From positions 152,867-216,866 of the forward strand of contig NZ_FMBL01000001.1 in the NCBI RefSeq assembly GCF_900094885.1: a stretch of 64,000 nt of DNA, in the 5' to 3' direction. This document shows positions 16,127 to 25,555 of the stretch, piece after piece. The position numbers were made by a program, and so were the translations under genes. Source of the stretch: Bifidobacterium commune (GTDB lineage: Bacteria; Actinomycetota; Actinomycetes; Actinomycetales; Bifidobacteriaceae). Each line of letters starts with the position of its first letter. Positions within the stretch are counted from its first letter, which is position 1. The notes beneath the pieces were generated by a model. That model did no database searches and had not been told where the DNA came from. It saw only the letters and a list, made by a program, of their open reading frames with translations.

Positions 16127-17977
16127 ATGCATACTGCGCCATGTTCGCCGTCTGACAAGAACGATGTTCAGACTCGAGATAGCCATGCTTCGTCCGTCGG
16201 CTCCAGTTTGGAGGATGCGTCGATGAGCGGGGTCAATCGTAAGGGTGGACAGGGCGATTCCGGCACCGGCACAATGAGTGCTGATGAGTCTGTCAGCGTT
16301 TCTCGTCATAGGGATGCATGGAGTCTAGGTCACCGCCTATTGGTGACCATTCCCATCTTCATCATTTTGTTGGGTGTCCTCGTCACTGTCTCAAACCTGA
16401 CCAGTGTACCTTGGAAACGTGAACCGACGGAACAGTCGATTGCGACTCTCTCACCCGATACCGCAGTTACGTTTGACAATTCTCAAGGTCTGCCGTTGGC
16501 GCACAAGGGTAGTTTTGAGGTCGAGTCCCATACGGTTGTGCTTGACATTGTCAGACCCGCCACAGGCGAGGTTCAGCATGTCAATGTTTTGATTCGTCAA
16601 CCGAGTGATCCCGCCGGAGTTGAGACGAAACATCCCGCAGTAGTGTTCATGCATGGCGCGGGTTATGGTACTGCCGAAAACAGCTTTGGTGACGTTGCAC
16701 AGGATCTTTCATCGGCTGGCTTCGTCACTGCAGTGCTTGACAAGCCCGTCTGGTCGACCAGCGACGTCAACCGAGATTATCTGGGGAGTGCCAAAGCCTA
16801 CGACCAGGTGGTCGAGTATCTGCGTGACCAAAAAAACGTCGATCCCGATAAAGTCGGGCTTTACGCAACTTCCGAAAGTACCTGGATCTCGCCTTATGTC
16901 ATCAAATACGATAAGCGCATTGCCTTTCAGCTGCTCCTGAGCCCAATGGCCTATGAGCCACGACAATCGCTGGGATTCTTTGTTGCACAGGACTTTTCGT
17001 TGGTTGGCGCCAATAACGGTTATCAATCCATTGTCCGCAGACTTTTCCATGCGGATACCACGATGTTCGGCAATGATACGCTCGATTTTCCCATGGACTT
17101 GCCGCAGGCGTATTCCGTGCCGACAATGGTGGTGTATGGTTCCAAAGATGTGTTGACCGCTCAGGTCGAAGGATTGGAGCACATCCTTGATTCCGCGCAC
17201 CGATCGGGCAATCAAAACGTGACCGTGCGCAGCTATTCCGTGGCCAACCATGTGCTGAGACTCGGCGATGAAGCCGAAACCGGAACTCCGTTCGCAGATG
17301 ATTACATCAACGATGTCGTTTCCTGGTCCGTGGGCACCGTTTCCGGCCTTAAGCAGACCAGCGAGCCGATTGCGGGCACCACAATTCGCCAGTCCATCGC
17401 CGTGCCGGTGGAACTTGAAGCTGACCGCAGGCTCACTGTGTACGGAACCATCGTCAACGCTTCGATGATGGTGCTGCTGGTTGTGACACTGCTTGTGGCG
17501 TTGGTTGCTTGTGGCATCAAAATCTTCCGTGTCGTCCGGCATGATCGTGCCAAGGTGTTCGGCTTCGTGCGTGGTTTCGGGGGAGAGCTGTCGGCCATAG
17601 CCGTCACAACGTCGGCAACGCTTGTATTGTTCGCCGCCGGTTTGGGGCAGGTCATTATGGCGGTGGTCAAACTCGGTTGGGGTAGTGCCCCCACGGAAGA
17701 TCCGGGTATGATGTACTGGAGTTGGCCAGTTATCCAAGTGGTTTCGATTCTCGTCGTGTGGGCTTGGGCTCACATTCTTGCTCGCTGTATCGAGGTGGCG
17801 CAAACACATGGGTTGGCTCAGATTCCTCCTCGAAAAGATGCGATTCACGATGCACTGCACGGACGTGAACCGGTGTTCGCATCGAAGCGTTTCGGTCGTC
17901 TCTTCTTCTGGCTGGTCGCGGCTGCCATGTTCAGCGTACTGTTGTTCTTCGCGTTTTGGGGATTGTTCATCTTCTAA
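16127..17977 (+). CDS. Membrane-bound alpha/beta hydrolase
   Basis: 616 residues: a cytoplasmic N-terminus, one membrane helix at about residues 72-92, an alpha/beta hydrolase domain at ~125-410, and three or four C-terminal membrane helices. The oxyanion region reads FMHGAGYG, the nucleophile elbow GLYATSESTW (S249) instead of the usual G-x-S-x-G, the acid VYGSKD and the histidine VANHVLRLGD. The full triad is therefore visible with a degenerate elbow. Probably an esterase or lipase-like enzyme facing outside; substrate unknown. It follows the DivIVA-motif gene and precedes recO by about 50 bases. Confidence 0.8.
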   Translation: MHTAPCSPSDKNDVQTRDSHASSVGSSLEDASMSGVNRKGGQGDSGTGTMSADESVSVSRHRDAWSLGHRLLVTIPIFIILLGVLVTVSNLTSVPWKREPTEQSIATLSPDTAVTFDNSQGLPLAHKGSFEVESHTVVLDIVRPATGEVQHVNVLIRQPSDPAGVETKHPAVVFMHGAGYGTAENSFGDVAQDLSSAGFVTAVLDKPVWSTSDVNRDYLGSAKAYDQVVEYLRDQKNVDPDKVGLYATSESTWISPYVIKYDKRIAFQLLLSPMAYEPRQSLGFFVAQDFSLVGANNGYQSIVRRLFHADTTMFGNDTLDFPMDLPQAYSVPTMVVYGSKDVLTAQVEGLEHILDSAHRSGNQNVTVRSYSVANHVLRLGDEAETGTPFADDYINDVVSWSVGTVSGLKQTSEPIAGTTIRQSIAVPVELEADRRLTVYGTIVNASMMVLLVVTLLVALVACGIKIFRVVRHDRAKVFGFVRGFGGELSAIAVTTSATLVLFAAGLGQVIMAVVKLGWGSAPTEDPGMMYWSWPVIQVVSILVVWAWAHILARCIEVAQTHGLAQIPPRKDAIHDALHGREPVFASKRFGRLFFWLVAAAMFSVLLFFAFWGLFIF

Positions 17978-18030
17978 CGAACGTAGATCTGCGTGGGTAG
18001 TGTGTCGATAGCAGTGAGAAGGTGAAGGAT

Positions 18031-18753
18031 ATGTCGTTGTATCGTGACGAGGGTGTGGTGCTCAAAACCGTAAAATTGGGGGAAGCCGATCGAATCGTTA
18101 CCCTGATGACCAAGAATCACGGCAAAATCCGAGCCATTGCCAAAGGTGTTCGGCGCACCAAATCGCGTTTTGGTGGCCGTGTCGAACCCTTTATGCGCGA
18201 TGACTTGCTTATCGCTGAAGGTCGTTCGCTTGACGTCATTTCCCAAGTGGTTTCCATTTCCTCATATGCCGCTCATATCTGCATGGATTACGACGCGTAT
18301 ACCGCTGCCAATGTCATTGCCGAAACAGCGGACAAACTCATCTCGAATGAGCATGAACCCGCCACGGGTCAATACATGCTGCTGATTGCCGCGTTGGCGG
18401 CTCTTAGTCGGGAGAGTCACTGTCCGCAGACCATCAGCGACTCCTATGTGATGAGGACGCTCGCACAGGCCGGTTGGACCCCGCGTCTTTCCTCATGCAC
18501 CGTATGCGGTAAACGCGATGACTTGGATTATTTTTCCGTCTCCGGCGGCGGGATTCTTTGCTCCACCGACCACACTCCGGATTCACGACGCATCGATCTT
18601 GTCGGTCGAGAGCAGATGGAAGCGCTGGTCGAAGGTGATTGGAACGTGCTAGACCGTGCGCCGATCAACCCCGAAATACGTCGATTAGTTGAAGAATGGG
18701 GAGAATATTATCTGGAACGACCAATCCGTTCACTGGGATTGCTAGATTCGTAG
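18031..18753 (+). CDS. recO: DNA repair protein RecO
   Basis: RecO helps load RecA at single-stranded gaps together with RecR. The 240-residue protein opens MSLYRDEGVVLKTVKLGEADRI, the family OB-fold signature, and has a helical C-terminal part with cysteines CTVCGK and ILC that look like a zinc site. The ATG at 18031 is chosen over an upstream GTG at 18022 because GAAGGTGAAGG precedes it. uppS starts two bases after its stop, so the pair is translationally linked, an arrangement common in actinobacteria. Confidence 0.95.
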   Translation: MSLYRDEGVVLKTVKLGEADRIVTLMTKNHGKIRAIAKGVRRTKSRFGGRVEPFMRDDLLIAEGRSLDVISQVVSISSYAAHICMDYDAYTAANVIAETADKLISNEHEPATGQYMLLIAALAALSRESHCPQTISDSYVMRTLAQAGWTPRLSSCTVCGKRDDLDYFSVSGGGILCSTDHTPDSRRIDLVGREQMEALVEGDWNVLDRAPINPEIRRLVEEWGEYYLERPIRSLGLLDS

Positions 18754-18754
18754 T

Positions 18755-19549
18755 ATGGCTTTTGAACATGTGGACTACACCTCGCTTGATGTTCCAGCGG
18801 CTCCTTTCTCCGACCCTTCCATCATTCCTGCGTTTCCGAAGAACAAGGTGCCCCGTCATATCGGCATTATCATGGACGGCAACGGTCGTTGGGCCCAGCG
18901 GCGAGGTCTGACCCGTACCAACGGACACCAGGCAGCGGAACCAGTGGTGTTCGACACCATCGCCGGCGCTATCGAGGCGGGTGTGCGCTATCTGAGTCTC
19001 TATACCTTTTCGACTGAAAACTGGAAACGCAGCCCACAGGAGGTGCGCTTCCTGATGGGATTTTCACGTGACATCATCCACCGACGTGTCGCTCAGATGG
19101 ATGAATGGGGAGTGCGGGTGCGTTGGTCAGGGCGTCGTCCTAAGTTATGGAAATCCGTGATTGACGAACTTGAAGTCGCCATGGAACGCACGAAGTACAA
19201 TTCGACCATCGATGTGGTTTTCTGTATCAATTATGGTGGGCGTGCCGAAATTGCAGATGCGGCTGCCGCCATTGCCAAAAAAGTTCGTGACGGCAAAATC
19301 AGCGGTGACCGGGTTACCGAGTCGATGGTTGCCGAGCACCTGTACAATCCGGATATTCCTGATTGCGATCTGGTTATCCGCACCTCAGGGGAGCAACGCA
19401 CTTCGAACTTCCTGCCATGGGAAGCTGCTTATGCCGAACTTGACTTCTCGTCCCAACTGTTTCCCGATTACGGGCGAAAGGCCCTCTGGCGTTCGATAGA
19501 TCATTACGTGCACCGTGACCGACGTTTTGGTGGTGTCAACGCGAAGTAA
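18755..19549 (+). CDS. uppS: Isoprenyl diphosphate synthase (undecaprenyl-type)
   Basis: A cis-prenyltransferase that builds the lipid carrier for peptidoglycan. The 264-residue protein shows HIGIIMDGNGRWAQRRG (catalytic Asp, residues ~32-45), YLSLYTFSTENWKRS, and the C-terminal LVIRTSGEQRTSNFLPWE and AYAELDF motifs. It follows recO by one base without its own ribosome binding site, implying translational coupling. Product chain length cannot be read from the sequence. Confidence 0.95.
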   Translation: MAFEHVDYTSLDVPAAPFSDPSIIPAFPKNKVPRHIGIIMDGNGRWAQRRGLTRTNGHQAAEPVVFDTIAGAIEAGVRYLSLYTFSTENWKRSPQEVRFLMGFSRDIIHRRVAQMDEWGVRVRWSGRRPKLWKSVIDELEVAMERTKYNSTIDVVFCINYGGRAEIADAAAAIAKKVRDGKISGDRVTESMVAEHLYNPDIPDCDLVIRTSGEQRTSNFLPWEAAYAELDFSSQLFPDYGRKALWRSIDHYVHRDRRFGGVNAK

Positions 19550-19660
19550 ACCGTCATCATGGATACGGATATGCCATGCGCAGATCAAGCGTTTGCGATG
19601 ATTGTGCAAGCTCCGGCAAGGTGTACCGTAGAGGCGATGGCAACTGAAGGTAGTCCAAGG

Positions 19661-20038
19661 TTATTCAGGTTTGTTTAGAATCTTGTTAACAAGACGTTGC
19701 TTTTCCTTGAGTTGTCCTGAAAAACCAGGGCGTATGTCGAGTTTGAGCGTGACGCCCGTGCGGTATCCCTGGCTTGCCAGCACCATCGTTGCGTCGCGCA
19801 CGGTTCGAAGCACCTCGTCCAAATCACCTTCGATATTGGTGAACATTGCATTGGTTTCGTTCGGCAGACCCGATTCGCGGATGACACCGATGGATTGTGC
19901 GACATACTCGCTCAGCTCGGAACCTGTTCCGCTGGGAGCGATGGCCACAGCGGCGACGGTGTTGATGTAGGGCTTGCCGGTTTTCGGGTCGTTTGGAACG
20001 GTCTGTTGAATCGAGTTTCGCTCGATACTTTTATCCAT
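19661..20038 (-). CDS. Thiamine-binding (MTH1187/YkoF-related, DUF77) family protein
   Basis: A 125-residue protein with the MTH1187-type pattern: NTVAAVAIAPSGTGSELSEYVAQSI near residues 25-50, NAMFTNIEGDLDEVL and GVTLKLDIRPGFSGQL. Members form small alpha/beta oligomers that bind thiamine-like ligands; the physiological role is uncertain. The ATG at 20038 has AAGGAGATT upstream. It is divergent from glyS. No thiamine-pyrophosphate riboswitch is visible upstream. Confidence 0.8.
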   Translation of the reverse strand: MDKSIERNSIQQTVPNDPKTGKPYINTVAAVAIAPSGTGSELSEYVAQSIGVIRESGLPNETNAMFTNIEGDLDEVLRTVRDATMVLASQGYRTGVTLKLDIRPGFSGQLKEKQRLVNKILNKPE

Positions 20039-20090
20039 GAGAATCTCCTTCAATCGCTGATTGCATGATACTTGTATGGCTCGGCATTGA

Positions 20091-20105
20091 CGTGCTCTGA
20101 GCACG
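20091..20105. other. Short perfect hairpin/palindrome in the glyS divergent region
   Basis: CGTGCT-CTG-AGCACG forms a 6-bp stem with a 3-base loop between the thiamine-binding gene and glyS. It could be an operator; no regulator is identified. Confidence 0.4.
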
Positions 20106-20193
20106 CTTCAAGTGTCACACTCTGCCGATACAGTGAACGCATAACTGATTCTCATGAAACGGCTGATTAAAGCCGATAAGCGGAAGGTGTGTC

Positions 20194-21714
20194 GTGGCTC
20201 AATCCAAACTTGATGAAGTGGTGTCGCTAGCCAAGCGGCGTGGTTTTGTGTTCCCTGCTGGTGAGATTTACGGCGGCACGCGCTCCGCGTGGGACTACGG
20301 TCCGTTGGGCATGGCTCTGAAAGACAATATCAAGCGTGAATGGTGGCGTGCAATGGTGGTCACTCGCGGCGATGTGGTCGGCGTCGATTCCTCCATCATC
20401 CTGCCGTCCGCCGTTTGGGAGGCCTCGGGCCACGTCAAGGTTTTCAACGATCCGTTGGTCGAGTGCCTCAACTGCCACAAGCGTCAGAGGGCGGATAAAC
20501 TCGAGGAGTCCTATGCCGAGAAGCATGGCGACAAGCTCCCTGAAAACGGTTTGAAGGATATCGTGTGTCCAGGCTGCGGAACCCGTGGAGAATGGACCGA
20601 GCCTCGTGACTTCAACATGATGCTGCGTACGCATCTGGGGCCGGTGGACGACGACAACTCTTTGCATTATCTGCGTCCTGAGACCGCACAGGGCATTTTC
20701 GTGGACTTCAAGAACGTCATGGCCTCTTCGCGCAGCAAGCCTCCGTTCGGCATTGCCAACATGGGCAAGTCGTTCCGTAACGAGATTACGCCGGGCAACT
20801 TCATCTTCCGAACCCGAGAGTTCGAACAGATGGAGATGGAGTTCTTCGTCGAGCCCGGCACCGATGAAGAGTGGCATCAGTACTGGATCGACACTCGCAC
20901 CCGTTGGTACACCGATCTTGGCATCAATCCCAAGAATCTTCGTCATTACGAGCATCCGAAGGAAAAGCTTGCGCACTATGCCAAGCGCACCGTCGACATC
21001 GAATACAAGTTCGGCTTCCAAGGTTCCGATTGGGGTGAACTCGAGGGTGTGGCTAACCGCACTGATTTTGATCTTTCCGCGCATCAGGAGCATTCCGGCG
21101 AAGATTTGAGCTACTTCGATCAGGCAACAGGCAAGAAGTACATTCCTTACGTCATCGAGCCGGCAGCGGGCCTGACCCGTTCGCTGATGGCCTTCCTGAT
21201 GGATGCCTATGCCGTCGATGAGGCGCCGAACACCAAGGGTGGCGTCGACCGTCGCACCGTGCTGCGTCTTGACCCGCGCCTTTCTCCGGTCAAGGCCGCT
21301 GTCTTCCCACTGAGCAAGAAGCCCGAGCTGCAGGCCGTCGCACATGATTTGGCGGCCGAATTGCGTCAGCACGACTGGATGATTGATTACGACGAAGCCG
21401 GGGCCATCGGACGTCGTTATCGTCGTCAGGACGAAATCGGTACGCCGCTGTGCATCACAGTCGATTTTGATACCGCCGACGACCACTCAGTCACCATTCG
21501 TGAACGTGATTCTATGAAGCAGGAGCGCATCGATCTGGATAACGTCGTCAAGTATGTAGCCGATCGCATCGGTGAAAAGCGCGTGCGCTACGCTGAAGGC
21601 CCTGCTTCCATCGTGGGCAATGCCGCAGCCGACGGGGGAGTGGACTTCGCGAAGGAATCCGGAGTGGACGAGTCCGACCCGGTTAAGGTTATGGAAGCCG
21701 GAGGACTGTATTAA
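20194..21714 (+). CDS. glyS: Glycyl-tRNA synthetase, single-chain class II type
   Basis: Charges tRNA-Gly with glycine. The 506-residue protein has the homodimeric GlyRS layout: [14 protein letters not shown] at residues 10-24, a zinc-type insertion with CLNCHK and CPGCGT, class II motif 2 [20 protein letters not shown], motif 3 and a C-terminal anticodon-binding domain. The start is a GTG with GGAAGG upstream. Single gene; upstream hairpin CGGCT/AGCCG at about 20161-20176 is close to the ribosome binding site but is not a T-box I can recognise. Confidence 0.97.
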   Translation: MAQSKLDEVVSLAKRRGFVFPAGEIYGGTRSAWDYGPLGMALKDNIKREWWRAMVVTRGDVVGVDSSIILPSAVWEASGHVKVFNDPLVECLNCHKRQRADKLEESYAEKHGDKLPENGLKDIVCPGCGTRGEWTEPRDFNMMLRTHLGPVDDDNSLHYLRPETAQGIFVDFKNVMASSRSKPPFGIANMGKSFRNEITPGNFIFRTREFEQMEMEFFVEPGTDEEWHQYWIDTRTRWYTDLGINPKNLRHYEHPKEKLAHYAKRTVDIEYKFGFQGSDWGELEGVANRTDFDLSAHQEHSGEDLSYFDQATGKKYIPYVIEPAAGLTRSLMAFLMDAYAVDEAPNTKGGVDRRTVLRLDPRLSPVKAAVFPLSKKPELQAVAHDLAAELRQHDWMIDYDEAGAIGRRYRRQDEIGTPLCITVDFDTADDHSVTIRERDSMKQERIDLDNVVKYVADRIGEKRVRYAEGPASIVGNAAADGGVDFAKESGVDESDPVKVMEAGGLY

Positions 21715-22034
21715 AGCGCATTGAAGGCCCCAAAGGACGTGAATCGACGAAAGTGACTGGATGCTATAGGGTGTCTGGTAAATACTGTCCGGATACCCGC
21801 TTGGCTCAGCCACGTGCCGGTTCCTCTCATAAGTCCGGTGTCCAACATGGGTTAAGGGCCGAATTTGAGGGGTGAATCCGTTCGGTTCCGTGTGGGCAGG
21901 ATGGATGAAGGCGGTACTTGGTCAAAACGGAACCGAACGGCCTTAGGTTTGGTCGGGAGATCTGGAAAGCGTCGGGCATAGCATCTGCCTCAAGTGCATT
22001 GGTCAACGGTTAGTTGTGATAGAACAGGTGATAG
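21715..22034. other. Intergenic region glyS-dus with long inverted repeat
   Basis: About 320 bases without a gene. It contains 14-bp perfect inverted repeats CCGTTCGGTTCCGT (21878-21891) and ACGGAACCGAACGG (21927-21940) with a 35-base spacer. There is no T-run after it. The remaining sequence shows no coding frame with a ribosome binding site. Confidence 0.6.
21878..21940. repeat. 14-bp perfect inverted repeat
   Basis: The two arms can form a strong stem in RNA, or act as paired protein sites about five helical turns apart in DNA. It lies 164 bases after the glyS stop and 95 bases before the dus start, so it fits neither a standard terminator nor a near-start attenuator well. Confidence 0.7.
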
Positions 22035-23348
22035 GTGAAGAACTTTAAGCAATGGCTGAGCGCTGTCGATTATTCACTGGCTCAGCAACGGTTCGATGAA
22101 GGCTGGGACGAGGTGCTCGCAGGGCTGCCTGGTCTTGATTTGGGTGGGCATGACGAGCAGGTCGGCGGCGACCCGGCTGAAGATGGTACCAGCGGCGTAC
22201 CGAAGATCGCACCGGTAGATTTAGGGCCGTTGCACATCGAGACCCCAGTTGTGCTTTCCCCTATGGCGGGAGTCACGAACTGGCCATTCCGGTCGATTTG
22301 TCGGGCGTACGGTCCAGATGGACTTTATGTTGCCGAAATGGTTACATCCAGGGCGCTTGTTGCTCGCAATCCCAAGGCGTTCCGCCTGTGCCGGTTCGCT
22401 CCGACCGAAGAGATTCGTTCGCTTCAGCTTTATGGTGTTGATCCCAATATCACCGCTCAAGCCGCGCAGATGATGATCGACGGCAATCTCGCGGATCATA
22501 TCGATTTGAATTTCGGTTGTCCGGTTCCTAAGGTCACGCGTCATGGTGGCGGTTCCGCTTTGCCTTGGAAAAGCGATTTGTTCCGCGAGCTGATTCATCG
22601 CGTGGTTCAGGTGTGCAGTGAATCCAACATTCCTGTGACGGCCAAGATTCGAGTCGGTGTTGATGCGGACCATACGACGTTCCTCGATGCTGCGCGCATC
22701 GCTGAAGATGAAGGCTGCGCTGCGGTGACTTTGCATGCGCGGACTACTGCGGAGTACTACGGCGGGCATTCCGACTGGAGCCGAATAGCCGAATTGGTGC
22801 AAGCCGTGGATATTCCCGTGTTTGGAAACGGTGACATCTGGGGAGCTGAGGATGCACTGGAAATGGTGTCCCAGACGGGTTGCGCTGGTGTTGCAATCGG
22901 ACGCGGATGCCAAGGTCGTCCGTGGATATTCTCCGATATCAAGCATGCCTTCGCAGGGCAAGGCGAACGATTTAACCCCACACTTGGTGGAGTCTGTCAG
23001 ATCATCATGGCGCACGGTCGACTGCTGGTCCGTTTCTATGATGGCGACGAAACGATGGCTGTGCACGATCTGCGTAAGCATATCGCCTGGTATCTCAAAG
23101 GATTCCCGGTCGGCGGGAACACTCGCCGTGAGTTCATGGAGTCGGAGACATTGGACGATGTCCGAAAGGTGATGGACCATCTTGATCCTTCGGTCACCTA
23201 CCCGGAACGTGTGGCTGACAAGCCCCGGGGTCGTGTGAGGTACGCAAAAAAAGTGCATTTGCCATACGGCTGGCTCGATTCAAGAACCACCACCCACGAG
23301 GAGCGTGAACAGCTTTTCGGTGATGATCCGATGGATGCCAGCTACTGA
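22035..23348 (+). CDS. dus: tRNA-dihydrouridine synthase
   Basis: A flavoenzyme that reduces uridines in tRNA. The 437-residue protein shows LSPMAGVTNWPFR, HIDLNFGCPVPKVTRHGGGS with the catalytic Cys, KIRVGVD, TLHARTTAEYYGGHSDW and GNGDIWGAEDA. It is longer than E. coli DusB because of a ~65-residue N-terminal extension with an acidic Gly/Asp linker. The start is a GTG preceded by a weak AGGTGATA. The subfamily is DusB-like by motif wording; position specificity is not readable. Confidence 0.92.
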   Translation: MKNFKQWLSAVDYSLAQQRFDEGWDEVLAGLPGLDLGGHDEQVGGDPAEDGTSGVPKIAPVDLGPLHIETPVVLSPMAGVTNWPFRSICRAYGPDGLYVAEMVTSRALVARNPKAFRLCRFAPTEEIRSLQLYGVDPNITAQAAQMMIDGNLADHIDLNFGCPVPKVTRHGGGSALPWKSDLFRELIHRVVQVCSESNIPVTAKIRVGVDADHTTFLDAARIAEDEGCAAVTLHARTTAEYYGGHSDWSRIAELVQAVDIPVFGNGDIWGAEDALEMVSQTGCAGVAIGRGCQGRPWIFSDIKHAFAGQGERFNPTLGGVCQIIMAHGRLLVRFYDGDETMAVHDLRKHIAWYLKGFPVGGNTRREFMESETLDDVRKVMDHLDPSVTYPERVADKPRGRVRYAKKVHLPYGWLDSRTTTHEEREQLFGDDPMDASY

Positions 23349-23453
23349 TTTCAAAAACCGAAATAAAAATTGTGGTACACCCCGAGAAATAGTCTAAGCT
23401 TAGGCGTGTTCTGCGATAGAGTATTAGGTGTAACCGTGAAGTGACAGGAGACA

Positions 23454-24659
23454 ATGGTGAGTGAGATTGCCCAGAATGACAACTTCAACGATAAAACAAG
23501 CATCAAAGTAGTCGGTGTTGGCGGTGCAGGTGGCAATGCCGTCAACCGAATGATTGCCGAAGGCTTGCAGGACGTTGAATTTGTAGCAATTAATACCGAC
23601 GCAAAAGACTTGCTTCGCAGTGATGCGGACGTCAAGATTTCTTTGAGTGACAATACCAGTCGGGGACTGGGGGCAGGGGCTGATCCGGAAAAGGGCTCCA
23701 AGGCCGCTCAGGATCATCAGTCTGATATCGAGGAAGCGCTTAAAGGCGCCGATATGGTCTTCGTAACTTGCGGCGAAGGCGGTGGTACCGGCACCGGCGC
23801 AAGTCCCATCGTTGCCCGCGCGGCGCACCAGCAGGGTGCGTTGACGATCGCGGTTGTCACTCGTCCGTTTGTCTTCGAAGGTCCTCAGCGCGCCGCTTCT
23901 GCCAAGCTCGGTATCGAGAATTTGCGCAAAGAGGTCGATGCGCTGATCGTCATTCCCAACGACCGTCTCCTTGAGCTTTCCGATAAGACCATCGGCATCG
24001 TTGATGCCTTCAAGACCGCAGACACCGCATTGTTGGCCGGTGTTCAGGGCATCACCGACCTGATTACCACCAATTCTTACATCCACGTTGACTTCTCCGA
24101 TGTCACGGCCATCTTGCGTGGTGCGGGAACGGCTTTGTTCGGTATCGGTTCCGCCCGTGGTGAGGATCGAGCCACCCAGGCCGCCGAGATCGCCATCAGC
24201 TCGCCGTTGCTTGAGGAAAGCATTGAGGGAGCGCACGGTGCCCTGATCAACATCGCAGGCCCGACGGACCTCAAGCTCCAAGAGGCGAGCGATGCTACCG
24301 AGTTGGTACGCAAGTCTATTCATCCGGAAGCACAGATCATCTGGGGCCTTGCCTTGGACGATGCCTACGGCGACGAAGTGCGTGTTACTGTTATCGCCGC
24401 AGGTTTCGATGCTGAAGGCAAGAAGGAGGAGGCGCAGCCCAACCAGGCGGTTGCAGGGGCTTCGTCTCCTGCAGTTGCGCAATCGCAGGTGAGCTACGAA
24501 TCCGAGCCTCAGGACGCGCAACCAACGGCGCAGCCTTTGCCCGATCTGGACGCTCCAGTTATTCCAAACCAGTCGGAATCTGAGTTGTACGCGGACTCCG
24601 ATAAGCCAACTTCTCCTGAAGATCCGGGCGATCTCGACATTCCCGATTTCCTGCGCTAA
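23454..24659 (+). CDS. ftsZ: Cell division protein FtsZ
   Basis: The tubulin-like GTPase that forms the division ring. The 401-residue protein has VVGVGGAGGNAVNRM, the tubulin signature GEGGGTGTGASP near residue 110, the T7-loop region and a C-terminal conserved peptide DLDIPDFLR that binds SepF and other partners. A Pro/Gln/Ser-rich linker precedes it. Start ATG follows CAGGAGACA; a GTG three bases later has better spacing to the same site. It heads the cluster ftsZ-sepF-yggT-wag31-lspA-rluD. Confidence 0.98.
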   Translation: MVSEIAQNDNFNDKTSIKVVGVGGAGGNAVNRMIAEGLQDVEFVAINTDAKDLLRSDADVKISLSDNTSRGLGAGADPEKGSKAAQDHQSDIEEALKGADMVFVTCGEGGGTGTGASPIVARAAHQQGALTIAVVTRPFVFEGPQRAASAKLGIENLRKEVDALIVIPNDRLLELSDKTIGIVDAFKTADTALLAGVQGITDLITTNSYIHVDFSDVTAILRGAGTALFGIGSARGEDRATQAAEIAISSPLLEESIEGAHGALINIAGPTDLKLQEASDATELVRKSIHPEAQIIWGLALDDAYGDEVRVTVIAAGFDAEGKKEEAQPNQAVAGASSPAVAQSQVSYESEPQDAQPTAQPLPDLDAPVIPNQSESELYADSDKPTSPEDPGDLDIPDFLR

Positions 24660-24681
24660 AAGAAGTTGAAAGGATTCTCCT

Positions 24682-25167
24682 ATGGCTGGATACATGAAAA
24701 AGGCTATGTCTTACTTGGGCATGACTGATGTCGTTGACGACGATGAGATCGACCTGCAGGACGATGAGGATGTGACTTCGTCCGATTTTGACTCGGAGAG
24801 CACGGTAACGCCGATAGTGCAGCATGAGTCCTCGTCATCTCAGCAGGCCAGTGCGGCCAGGTCGAGTTCGATAAAGCCGTTTCCTGCGGGACCGGTAAAT
24901 CGCATCACCACACTTCACCCCAGGACGTATGAAGAGGCGAAGAAGGTCGGTCGCGCTATCCGAGACGGTGTCCCCGTGGTGCTCAACCTCACCGGAGTAG
25001 CCGAAGCGGTGGCATATCGCATCCTAGATTTTTCGGCCGGTGTGGTGTTCGGTGTCCATGGTTCGCTTGAACGAGTCACCCCCAGGGTCTTCCTTTTGAG
25101 CCCTGCTCAGGTCAACATCAAAGTGGACCAAGCGCCATCCAGTGGTTCGGAAGAAGAGCTGTTCTGA
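24682..25167 (+). CDS. sepF: Cell division protein SepF
   Basis: SepF anchors FtsZ to the membrane and bundles filaments. The 161-residue protein has an N-terminal amphipathic helix (MAGYMKKAMSYLGM), an acidic disordered linker, and a C-terminal SepF domain (HPRTYEEAKKVGRAIRDGVP to VFLLSPAQVNI). Start ATG follows AAAGGATTC. It lies 22 bases after ftsZ, consistent with an operon and a joint role in the division ring. Confidence 0.96.
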   Translation: MAGYMKKAMSYLGMTDVVDDDEIDLQDDEDVTSSDFDSESTVTPIVQHESSSSQQASAARSSSIKPFPAGPVNRITTLHPRTYEEAKKVGRAIRDGVPVVLNLTGVAEAVAYRILDFSAGVVFGVHGSLERVTPRVFLLSPAQVNIKVDQAPSSGSEEELF

Positions 25168-25174
25168 GGGTCGT

Positions 25175-25453
25175 ATGCTAATCCTCGTTCTGTCCCTGCT
25201 TAAATGGCTTATCGGCGTCTATGAGACTGTGCTCCTGATCAGAGTGCTGCTCGATTGGTTCTTTGTGTTGGTGCCTCAATGGAGACCTGGACGCGTGATG
25301 AGATCCGTCGTTAATGTGTTCTACGTGCTGACTGAACCGCCATTGAGATGGCTTCGTCGTTTTATACCTGTTATCAGGGTTGGTACAGGTGGACTGGATG
25401 TCACTCCTATGGTGCTGTGGTTCGGCCTCGCGGTAGTCGCCGCAATCATCTGA
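25175..25453 (+). CDS. YggT family membrane protein
   Basis: A 92-residue protein with two hydrophobic segments and the family pattern LLKWLIGVYETVLLIRVLLDW followed by TEPPLRWLRRFIP. The ATG at 25175 follows TGAGGG just after the sepF stop; the frame extends upstream inside sepF but without support. YggT proteins are commonly encoded next to sepF; their exact function in division or envelope maintenance is not defined. Confidence 0.9.
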   Translation: MLILVLSLLKWLIGVYETVLLIRVLLDWFFVLVPQWRPGRVMRSVVNVFYVLTEPPLRWLRRFIPVIRVGTGGLDVTPMVLWFGLAVVAAII

Positions 25454-25555
25454 GCTGAGGCCTATCGGGAGATGTTCAGGTATACTGTTTGGTGTAGCAT
25501 TTGGTTAAGAGTTGAAAATAAGAGGCATTATGCCCAAAGTGAGGTGTAAAAGTTT

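Noticed and set aside
20039-20193. Thiamine-pyrophosphate riboswitch before the thiamine-binding gene
   Set aside because: None of the conserved riboswitch segments is present; only short hairpins are seen.
20227-24695. Long minus-strand frames opposite glyS, dus and ftsZ
   Set aside because: They are mirror frames of GC-rich coding sequence with no ribosome binding sites and no family motifs.
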